This document shows, in pieces, positions 55,130 through 64,000 of a stretch of DNA of 64,000 nt (positions are counted from its first letter, which is position 1; each line of letters opens with the position of its first letter). The notes beneath the pieces are model-generated. The model did no database searches. It saw only the letters and a list, made by a program, of their open reading frames with translations, and had not been told where the DNA came from. Location: assembly GCA_964016875.1 (NCBI GenBank), contig OZ024719.1, forward strand, positions 25,797,877 to 25,861,876, read 5' to 3'. Origin of the DNA: Fallopia convolvulus (lineage: Eukaryota; Streptophyta; Magnoliopsida; Caryophyllales; Polygonaceae). The position numbers were made by a program, and so were the translations under genes.

Positions 55130-55540
55130 CCCTTTCATTTATTTGAGTGATTCTTGAGTGCCTTATATATATTTTCTTGATCATCATGATGTCAAAGTTA
55201 TGAGCATGGAAAATAAATTATTTGTTTCTTCTTTCTATGATCCTTTGCTGTTTGTCTCACTTTCTGAGAAATTGAGTGAATTCTTCATTGATGATTTTCA
55301 CCTCAAATTGACCTATTTTTGTTCTGTTGCATCTTAAATTCTTAGAGATCCTATGATCAAAATTGAAATTGATTCTTCAAATGTCAAATTGTGAGATAAG
55401 CTGGTGACCAGGTAAGCAATTAGGTGAGCGATGAAGAGAGTTTATCACCCTTGTGTATTTCTAGATTTCACTCTTCATTCACCCATTTGATAATTTAGGG
55501 GTGATTCTTACCACAATTCAACTAACCAAAGAAAACTATT
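55130..55540. other. Sequence between the MULE and the copia relic
   Basis: No supported feature; may include the copia leader. Confidence 0.35.
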
Positions 55541-57729
55541 GATAGTGGAGAAAGGCAATTACTAAAACACTATTCGTGAAAAATAAATTGTACTTTGTTG
55601 AAGGAATCGTAATTGCGAAAGGAAAAAAATCAACCTTGGGAAATAGATGCGATGGCTTGGTCTATTACTCAGGGATTCTCAACATTGTGCTCAAGAATAT
55701 TTATGCAACCTTGGATGAATTTAATACAACAAAGAAAATGTGGAATGATATGGCCAAAGAAATGGACCATTGATTTTCTAGATCAAGAATGAAGATTGAA
55801 GATTGTGATCAAGGTAACATGTTTGTCATTGATTACTTCACAAAACTAATGGGTATTGGCAACATTTTCTAGCTTAGAAACCCCTATTAAATTCAAATTT
55901 ATTTAGAAAATGTAAATGCGATTTAAATGGTCAACTTGGAGAATTGATAATAAGGATAAAATGATGAAATTCTTACTAGGATTAATGACAATTTTTTTGT
56001 TGCAAGAAGACAATTCTTGTTATCATCATCACCTTTACCTTCTGCTAAAACTACTCATTCGTTACTAATTCAAGATTAATTGAGTAAAATAATGACTGGT
56101 GTGGAAGTAAAATCTAATTCTGCTACTTTGATGTTTAAGAATTTAAATGAGAAAAACGGTGATAAGCTCAAATGAGAGTATGGTCACTGTAAAGAAAACC
56201 AACTCGTTGATAAGTTTTAGGAAGTAATCGGGATTGGGTGGGGGTCTCCTTGGTAAGTTTTTGAGGTTTTGTCATCGTTTGACAATTGTAACTCTAAGGT
56301 GAAAGACAAAGATAATTATAAAAGGTCATGCAAATGCAAGTCATAATAGTGGGTCTATTGAGCATATGAGAATGTTTCAGTACTTGTCTAATGACAAGTA
56401 GAAGTTGATGAATGCTTTTTTTTTCATTTTATGGAGCATCAAATTGATAATTTTTTAGAGGCAACCCTTATAGGTTATAGGTAGCAATGTTTTTGTTGTA
56501 ATGCATGTTTTCTATAGTTTGGATCTTAGATAGCGAGGCTACAAATCACATGACATATGAACTTTTTTTATCAAAATGTTTCCTATTCTTGATCCTACTA
56601 TACATTTACGTTATGATAGTACAAGTACTATTACTCGTATTGGTAATATCATTCTTTCTTCCACCCTATGCCTAAAAATTTTCTCCTTTTTTTCCAAATT
56701 CAAATTTAACCTTCTTTCATTAAGTCGTCCCCTCCATGATACACACTATCACATTGAATTTGACCTTAATTTGGGTATCTTTCAAGGCCATCAAGGAAAA
56801 AGGCAATAACAGTTGATAAGGAATTCAATAGACCGTGTTACTTAGTTCATGAAGGCAAAATCATAGAAGTTTTATCCAAAAATCTCAGTGAGAATTTGTG
56901 TCCTAATAATACCTACTATTCCTATGATTTTACCATATTCATATTGTAATCCAAACAAAAATGCCTTGTGGCATCTCCGATTCTACCCGGTTCCTTTTGA
57001 AAAGTAGTTGCATGTACCTTGTAGGACATATAATACAATTAAAAAGTCTAAAGTTAGTGCTTTATTTGTCCTCTTTCCATGCAAACTAGAAATTTTTTTC
57101 ATTCTAGTACTTTTCATGCCATAAGAGTTTTTATCTTTGTCATTGTGATTTATGAGGCCTTTGTGATACACCTACCTACACTGGTCATAAATTCTTTCTA
57201 ATTATAGTAGATGATAAGAGTGAGAGTGTTTACTCAAAGATTCACAAATTTGAGTCACCCTTGTTACTTCAAAAATTCGTTACTAGAGTGGAACTTAGTG
57301 TGGTGCCTCTGTTATGACAATTGGGAATGATCAAGGCACTCATTTTTCGAATCAAATTTTGCATCTATTCTAAACTTAAACATTCTGCATGGTAGATCAT
57401 GTACTACTACTCCTCAACAAACCAAGAGGGTAAACACAAATATATCCTAAAATTGCTCGAGTACTCATGTTTCATGCCTTACCCATTGACATACGAGGAG
57501 AATGTATGCTTACTACTACCTAGCTATATAATAAATAGGCTACCCTCCTATCCCCTTCATTAATTACAAAACTCAATATGAGATTCTTTTTCACCAGTCT
57601 CCAAATTATTCAAAGTTAAGAGTGTTTAAGCATCTATCCTATGTTTCTAAAAACCTCTTCTTCTAGAAAAAAATTGATCCTAGAGCTCATCTATGTATTT
57701 TTCTTGCTTATCCTTTTTTGTTTTGATTT

Positions 57730-57910
57730 GGTAAGATTTAGGATAGCCCAAGTACTACTTGGACTAGCCTAGAGAACTCGTAAACGGGTGAGAATTGGTT
57801 TACTAACCAATTATAAGAAAGAAGGGCAAACCGACGGCATGCATGATCGAACCTAAGACCTCTTGCACATTGGAAAGAGGCTCAACCGTTGAGTCATGAG
57901 CACTTGCTCT
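57730..57910 (-). mobile_element. tRNA-derived SINE with box A and box B
   Basis: Minus strand: TGACTCAACGGTTGAGCC (box-A-like), then 30 bp later AGGTCTTAGGTTCGATCATG (box B core GGTTCGATC), the spacing of a tRNA-type RNA polymerase III promoter. Flanking near-repeats CTTGCTTATCCTTTT..TTGATTT (57703-57729) and CTTGCTTTATCCTTTTGATTT (57912-57932) form the target duplication. It splits a conserved copia integrase block exactly. Confidence 0.78.
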
Positions 57911-58335
57911 TCTTGCTTTATCCTTTTGATTTCAAGGGTTACAAGGTTCACAATTTAAAAACTCAAAAATGCAAAATTAGTAGAACTTTTCAATTTATTG
58001 AGCATTGTTTTTCATATGCTATTTCTCCTAGGAATGTCAATACTCCTTTCCATATGATAGTCCAATTAAGTTCCCCTTTTTAAGTAATGATGATTTAATT
58101 ACCTCATCATCTCCCTTAATTTGATATTGCATGTTTAGCTCTTCTTCATTGAACAAAAATGTATCAATTCTGATTCAAACTTTTAAGTCCTTAGTAGATA
58201 GTCAACTTCTCATGTTCCTCCAACATTTGATTCTATTCCAAATACCACCTTATCTCAAACTTTTAATCCTCTACTTGTAAGACAATCCTTAAAGTGACTA
58301 AACCCTCTCTTTAGATGAAAGGATCTATGTGTGAC

Positions 58336-58950
58336 CAGGGGCTTATTTACATGGTGCCCGATGGGGGGTGATTTTAAATTATTATTTTTTAAATATACAA
58401 AAAAAATGCATTTTTCAAATTTGTGTTAGCCTCAAATCCCAATTTCAATTGGCAGTGTTGAATTTCATATTTGTGTTACGGTTTTGGCTTGGGTTCTTAG
58501 ATCGTGTGCATTCGATTTGGGTCTGATTTACTACTACTCTTTTATTGTCTTTTGAAATATGTTTGTAACTTGTAAGGTTACAAGGTTTTATGGGATTTCA
58601 AGTTATAAACTATCAACAATTGGAATTTTAAACTATCATTTTTTTATTGTTGTGATCAATGCATATATTAACAATTTTAATCTGGGATTTCATAGGTTCC
58701 GTTGATTACATTTGGGTCTGATTTACTACTCTGTATTGTGTATTGATTTCTGTAATACATTGCAATTGTTGTGAATTTTGTTATGGTTTATGGATTGATA
58801 ATTTGATGTTCATGTTATTTAATTGTTCTGGAGATGAAGAGATTTTTTCCAACTATTGGGGATTCATAAAATATAGGTTCTAGTTCTAATTCGAGTTTGT
58901 CTAGTGTTCCGAGTTTAGCCCCCTGGCTTCGAATCCTGGCTACGCCCCTG
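58336..58950. mobile_element. Non-autonomous hAT element, family 1 (615 bp)
   Basis: Left terminus CAGGGGCTTATTTACATGG, right terminus GGCTACGCCCCTG, flanked by the perfect octamer TGTGTGAC (58328-58335, 58951-58958). Right end matches that of 26207-26799. No gene. Confidence 0.85.
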
Positions 58951-59389
58951 TGTGTGACTTCATCATTTGGACCAACTGCTTTGCCTTCTATGGTAAGTCT
59001 TCTACCTCTCACACTTCATTCTCTTTATCCTATGATTTATCTTATTTATATGCTTCTTGTTCCAAAGCCTAAGCTACCATTCTTTCATTAATAATGTTGG
59101 CTCGTTATTTTAGCCAACTTGTATCCAAATGGGACTGCAACAATTTGCTTAGTATATGCAAGGGCGTGGCCAGAAACTTCGTATTTTAGGGGCCAACAAA
59201 TTTTTTCAACATAACTAATGTATGTTTCGAGAAAGATGTAGAAATAAAAAATACAAATTTAGACAAAGAAGAGAACATATTTTATACAGGGTCGGATCTT
59301 ATATAATTAATGGTGTAGATTTAAAATAATAAATAACTTTTAAAAAATCAAAGAAAAATGGAGCGTAATTATAGGGATAATGGTTGATT

Positions 59390-60105
59390 TAATTTTGGAA
59401 AATAATTACTCTAGTATAAGCAAAAAATCAATCTGCTTCTCTCTTATAGTTTTCATCGCTTCTATATATAAGCGTTGATGAAAAAGCTCTCTCTCCTCCT
59501 ATAATACATATTGAAAAACTAACATATCATAAATGAACAACTACTTGTTCTCGAATGAACGACTACTTGTTATCGAATGAACAACTACAATCTCACACCT
59601 ATTAATAAAAAAAACAATGAACAACTACTTACTTATGAATGAACAATTACATATAATCAGAAGAACAACTAGGGTAGTATATTTACATACTTGAACAATC
59701 ACATTTATATTCATGAACAACTACCCTAGTTGTTCACACGAACAACTACCCTAGTTTCTCGAAACAACTAGGTATATTCACACGAACAACTATGGCTTAG
59801 CCATCTAACTACCCTAGTTGTTCTTCTGATTATATGTCATTGTTCATTCATAAGTAAGTAGTTGTTCATTGTTTTTTTATTAATAGGTGTGAGATTGTAG
59901 TTGTTCATTCGATAACAAGTAGTTGTGCATTCGAGAACAAATAGTTGTTCATTTGTGATATGTTAGTTGTTCAAAATGTATTATAGGAGGATAAGGAGTT
60001 TTTTCATCCACGTTTATATAGAAGTGATGAAAACTATAAGAGAGAGAAGCAGATTGATTTTTTTGCTTATATTAGAGTAATTATTTTTCAAAATTAAATC
60101 AACCC
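59390..60105. repeat. Foldback with arms of about 300 bp
   Basis: Left arm about 59390-59690 and right arm about 59806-60105 are reverse complements with few mismatches, separated by roughly 115 bp that are themselves rich in GAACAACTA. Outer ends GGTTGATTTAATTTTG. Probably a foldback MITE inserted in the hAT element; target duplication not resolved. Confidence 0.82.
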
Positions 60106-60112
60106 TAATATC

Positions 60113-60325
60113 GTGAACAACAAACAAATTAGTTCTATGTATGTAAATTTTCTTAATGAACAATTTCTTTATTGTAATGAACAACTCAATATTAATTGAT
60201 GAACAATAACTCAACATAATATAAATAGTGAACAAGGAACAAATTAATTCAATTTACGAAGATTTTTTTTAATGAACAATTTCTTTATTGTAATGAACAA
60301 CTATATGTTAATTGATGAACAACTT
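60113..60325. repeat. Direct repeat, period about 115 bp, rich in TGAACAA
   Basis: Copies at about 60113-60212 and 60228-60325 share AATGAACAATTTCTTTATTG and the following TAATGAACAACT. They sit just outside the foldback. Confidence 0.75.
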
Positions 60326-61455
60326 AAAATACGATGTAAATGTACGCTACTTTAAAATTTACAACAATAAAAAAGATTAAAAAAGGTATAATTTTGGTAA
60401 CTACCGTAATCTACGGGATAGGTTTTTCATTATTCTTTTTTCTTTTAAATCATTAATCCAATCAAATCAGTACCATTCATCTCCTTGCATCCAACGCTCC
60501 TTATTTCTCCTAACTATTTACACTAAATTACCTCCTTACTTGAACTCAACCCTCATAATACATTTAGGTTAAGAATATAAAAATGTTTCAGAATACAAAT
60601 TAATTGAATCTATAAATATTAAAAGCTTGTAACTAAAAAAATAAAACCCAAATTAAAGCCCTCGTGCTAATAATGAATTGTATGATTCGAGATATTCCAA
60701 TAATAACTTATTGTTTCAAAGTTTTCGTGTTCAATCTCATTATGAAAGTAGGAAGTTTAACAAACGATAAAAGTATTTTAATTAATTAAATGACTTATTA
60801 GAAGTGGTTTGTATAGGTCCAATCTTCAAACGTTTATAACTTTTTGCCCAAATATCATAATGGAGCTTATAATATATCAAATCGAAACCATTGACAAAAG
60901 GAATATATATACGGAAAAAAAATTGGATTGGGGGGGCCGTGCCCCCACCCGTCCCAATATAGCTCCGCCCATGAGTATATGAAGCAATGTTCATAAAATT
61001 ACGGGCCCTTGAGAGGAATAGCACTTAGATGTTGGTTCAAAGGCTTGAAGATCAATATGTAGTTACTTGCAAATGGCTCTTCAAATTCAAGGTGCAATCT
61101 ATCTAATTACACACTTGACAAATATAAATCTAGACTAGTTGTTCATGTCTTCTTACATATTGATCGAAGATGTTGATTATAACAAGACCTTTGCTTCGGT
61201 TGCAAAGATGATTTCAACTAGAACTCTCCTAGCCATTATTACTGTTGTCAAAGATTGGCATATGAGTTAGTTGGATTCCACAATTTTATTTCTTCATGGT
61301 GAACTTAAAAAACATGTGTACATGGAGCTGCCTTCGGCCTATGAAGTTTTGTAGAGTCATATAAAGTGTTTGTCTCAGAGGAGTAATATAGTGAGAGTGA
61401 AGCACTTTCTATGTGGTGTGTAAATTGAGAAGTTAATTGTATGGGCTAAAATAAC

Positions 61456-63209
61456 TAGGGGTGGCAAATTCTGATCCGACCTGAAATAACCGATCGAACA
61501 ACCCGATTCGAGAGCCGATCGCTATCCGAAAAAAATTACAAAATGAAATTTGAAACTGACCCGATCTGACCAATTATAACCCGAACCCGAAAGCAATCCG
61601 ATTAAAAAGCAACCTAAAACCGATTATATTCGAAAAGACCAACCCGATACATACTTGAATCCGAGCAACCCGAACCCGATTGTACCCGAACCGGTTGCAC
61701 CCAAAAACCGAAACAATCCGAACCCGATTACACCCGAAACAACCCGAACCCGATTATACTTGAGACCTGGAATAAGATCTTATTTATAATTAATGTATAA
61801 GATCATGTAAATATAAGAGATCATATAATTATTTGGATATTGGATTGAAATCATTTAATATCTTATTTGTTATTAATATATAAGATCATATGAATATATG
61901 AAATCGTATAATGATTTAGTTATGAAATAGTCTTAGTTCTCGCACTTTATACGAAATTTGATATAATTATTGTATTATGTATTTGTACTTGTTAAATTTT
62001 GATCAAACTGATGATATAAGCAAGAATATTTTAGAAAAATATACATATCTTATCTAAAAAACTATCATTTCTAAAAATAATCATTAAAAATTGATATAGG
62101 AAAGGATATTTAGAACTGTATATATCTTATCTAAAAACAATCATATCCAAAAATAAAACTAATATATTAATTTTTTAATATATATAAATATAAATAATAA
62201 AAAACAATTCGATTAAATTTCAACTAATCTGATTGATTTAAAAAAGATGAATGATATATTTTAATACAGATACGTTCTATATATTATTTTAACCTTCGGT
62301 TTAGTATATAGTAATGATGATTGAAATCATTTTAATGACTTTAGAACTACTTATCATAGTCTCATATAGTCATAGATTCCAATATTATTATTCATCACAA
62401 AAGATATATTTCTTCAATAAAATGTAAAGATTTTATTTATTTATGTATATGATCTTTAAAATGTACGTGACTATAAAATTATTATTTATGAACTGGGATC
62501 ATTTTAAATTATTGGAGTATAACATCATATAATCATTAGTTATAACATGTAATTAGTTGATCGCAATATCATAAGAATTTTTTATGAATGCAAAATATTA
62601 CATATGTTTAATATCATATAATCTTTACTTGTGATTTGTGAATATTCTATCTTATGACTTTGTAAATTGTGATCATCTATTCATTTGATTGACTTTTCAT
62701 CGGTCGAATATTAATTGATTTATTCTACAAATGGTAAATACCTATTTCATCTTTAAAAACTCAATATCAAATTCAAATAGTATATTATAAATATAGCGAT
62801 TCTTAATAGTATCATGACCCATTTATTAAATTCATATAACTTTTATCACTTAAATAAAGTTATTTTGTACTCTTAATATCTATTTTAACCGAAATTTAGT
62901 CAAGACCTAATTCAGCCAAAATTTGATTTAACCGAACACCAATTTAACCGAACCGATTCAACCGAAATCTGATTCAACTGAAATCCGATTCAATCGAAAA
63001 TTGAAAAAACGACTCAACCCGAAACCGACTAACGGATTTGCTTGACCGATTTTGACCCGCTAACCCCGATATAACAGACAATTTACATATCCGACCCGAC
63101 CCAAAATACCCGATTACCGATCATACCCATTACTGATCGAAACCCGAATAATTCGAAATCCGAATAACCCAACCAAAATCCGACCGATTTACCGAATTGC
63201 CACCCCAAG
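61456..63209. mobile_element. hAT-like element with degenerate Pro-codon-like subterminal repeats
   Basis: Left end TAGGGGTGGCAAATTCTG; right end on the minus strand CTTGGGGTGGCAATTCGG. Both ends are filled with degenerate CCGAACCCGATT or AACCGAAATCCGATT units (about 61480-61750 and 62885-63190), the subterminal repeat style of hAT elements. The middle is AT-rich without genes. No matching 8-bp flank found. Confidence 0.55.
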
Positions 63210-63561
63210 CATGGCGACAATGGTTTCTTACAAACTCACTAGTATTCAAGACTCTGGGAAAATTTTCATTTTCGGAAGGAACTGGAAATTTAGCAGACGA
63301 AATACAAGGAGGGTTCACGAATGGATGACACCTACACCGAGTGCCAACTGAGTGACGTAGATAGATGCAAGGACGAGGGTAAGAACTCAGGAGACGACTA
63401 CCACCATAGATAAAATGGAAGGCCTTAATCCGACGTTGTTTGGCTAGGGTTTCTATGATATATCCATATAGGCAGGCCCACTCAATTCCCATTCCCTCCT
63501 AATTCCCAACCATTACTAATCTCAACTTGTCACTGCTAATCTCTCTATCCAAATTCCAAGC
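63210..63561 (+). promoter_or_regulatory. Upstream region of the malate dehydrogenase gene
   Basis: About 350 bp between the hAT-like element and the start codon. TATA-like GATATATCC at about 63458 and a GGCCCA (site-II-like) box at about 63475 lie about 85-105 bp upstream of the ATG. A 120-residue open frame on the minus strand (63130-63492) crosses into the transposon and is not supported as a gene. Confidence 0.4.
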
Positions 63562-63940
63562 ATGCAGTTCAATTCCGACTTCAATCAGCGCGTCGCCAGG
63601 ATCGCTGCTCATCTTCATCCTCCCAATCTCCAGGTTTCTCTCCGTCTTTCCAAAATTCAATTTCTGATTCGCTCTCTGCTCATTCGTTAATTGGATTATA
63701 AATCGCAAGTTCGGATTTTGTTAGATGGAGGGCAGCTCCAGTTTAAGCAGGGCCAATTGCCGGGCCAAGGGAGCTGCGCCGGGCTTTCGAGTTGCAATCC
63801 TCGGAGCAGCTGGTGGAATCGGTCAGCCGCTCTCCATGCTTATGAAGATGAATCCTTTGGTCTCCGTTCTCCACCTATACGACGTCGTTAACACTCCTGG
63901 TGTAACCACCGACATCAGCCACATGGACACCGGCGCCGTC
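63562..63940 (+). CDS. PMDH: Peroxisomal malate dehydrogenase, first two exons (continues beyond window)
   Basis: Oxidises malate to oxaloacetate, or the reverse, with NAD(H) in peroxisomes/glyoxysomes, supporting fatty-acid beta-oxidation and the glyoxylate cycle. Exon 1 is 63562-63633 (24 codons), intron 63634-63724, exon 2 is 63725-63940 if the donor is GTC|GTAATT; phases are compatible. Residues 10-18, RVARIAAHL, match the type-2 peroxisomal targeting signal R-(L/V/I/Q)-xx-(L/V/I/H/Q)-(L/S/G/A)-x-(H/Q)-(L/A). NCRAKGAAPGFRVAILGAAG then GIGQPL is the dinucleotide-binding GxxGxxG loop at the start of the mature enzyme. MNPLVSVLHLYDV and GVTTDISHMDT follow as in the plant family. The remaining two-thirds, including the catalytic His-Asp pair, is outside the window. 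No defect is visible. Confidence 0.93.
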
Positions 63941-64000
63941 GTAATTACCTCCCTACCTCTGCTGAAAATCTTGCAATTTCGTTGAATTTTGCTTGTCGCT

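Larger units (their letters stand above)
59159..60973. mobile_element. Non-autonomous hAT element, family 1 (1815 bp) with internal foldback
   Basis: Termini CAAGGGCGTGGCCAG and, on the minus strand, CATGGGCGGAGCTATATTGG; flanked by the perfect octamer AGTATATG (59151-59158, 60974-60981). Internal sequence near both ends matches 26207-26799 in places (for example around 60830-60930). Carries the foldback 59390-60105 and a GAACAA-rich repeat. Confidence 0.85.
55541..61440 (+). pseudogene. Decayed Ty1/copia polyprotein cut by a SINE and two hAT elements
   Basis: Gag start at about 55541-55780: KNKLYFVEGIVIAKGKK and TLDEFNTTKKMWNDMAKEMD, the UBN2-type fold. Protease motif WILDSEATNHMTYE (about 56519-56560) with Gly of DSG replaced by Glu. 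Integrase fragments TYTGHKFFLIIVDDKS (about 57177-57225) and TTPQQTKRV (about 57403); then LCIFLAYPF before the SINE and DFKGYKVHNLKTQKCK after it, which join as one conserved block once the SINE is removed. Reverse transcriptase fragments CKWLFKFKVQ and later DSTILFLHGELKKHVYMELP (about 61060-61345). Numerous stops and shifts. Interrupted by 57730-57910, 58336-58950 and 59159-60973. Confidence 0.72.

Noticed and set aside
57840..57905. A tRNA gene on the minus strand
   Set aside because: Box A and B are present but no cloverleaf can be folded with proper acceptor and anticodon arms; flanking duplications mark a SINE.
58925..58950. GCTTCGAATCCTGGC as a tRNA box B
   Set aside because: It is part of the right end of a hAT element with a perfect 8-bp duplication; no box A at the expected distance.
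63130..63492. A divergent 120-aa gene on the minus strand opposite PMDH
   Set aside because: The frame crosses from the PMDH upstream region into the hAT-like terminus and shows no recognisable domain.

Overview
The window is nuclear DNA of a flowering plant, almost certainly a eudicot; I cannot name the species. Introns with GT/AG borders, a plastid-type branched-chain aminotransferase, a peroxisomal malate dehydrogenase with a PTS2 signal and many plant-specific transposons all point that way. Only two ordinary host genes are visible: a complete ten-exon branched-chain amino acid aminotransferase on the minus strand (28461-33697) and the first two exons of a peroxisomal malate dehydrogenase on the plus strand, running off the right end (63562-63940+). 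Almost everything else is mobile DNA, much of it nested.

Left third (1-17.6 kb): a 5'-truncated, Athila/Tat-like Ty3 element that keeps Gag and protease but shows no reverse transcriptase or integrase. It is split by an 11.0 kb SIRE-lineage Ty1/copia element (4570-15594, minus strand) with 1.05 kb LTRs, a CCTAA target duplication, a primer-binding site, repeated polypurine tracts, broken gag and pol, and an extra env-like region downstream of pol.

Middle (17.8-28.2 kb): CACTA-like subterminal repeats; a 2.7 kb Helitron carrying a captured RING-CH ubiquitin-ligase exon and a tRNA-type SINE; a decayed copia copy cut by a retroposon and a short reverse Helitron; and a hAT nest that also took in a 20-bp-TSD retroposon and a 9-bp-TSD Mutator MITE. 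The aminotransferase gene follows, with a 13-bp-TSD insertion and a tandem repeat in its introns.

33.9-40.4 kb: a Tourist-like MITE, a LINE ORF1 relic, a Cassandra solo LTR carrying 5S rRNA sequence, and a truncated copia element with its 3' LTR.

40.5-55.1 kb: a 14.7 kb autonomous-type Mutator element (about 155-bp TIRs) with a decayed transposase and a GRF zinc-finger gene. Inside it lies a TR-GAG-like short-LTR element, inside that a 5-bp-TSD long solo LTR, inside that a Mutator MITE with a 9-bp TSD, and inside one TIR of that MITE a Helitron. This five-level nest is the most striking structure here.

55.2-63.2 kb: a copia relic cut by a SINE and two hAT elements with perfect 8-bp TSDs, one containing a roughly 300-bp-arm foldback, then another hAT-like element with degenerate CCGAACCCGA-type subterminal repeats just upstream of the malate dehydrogenase gene. 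All boundaries and counts were read by eye; no alignment or database search was run.
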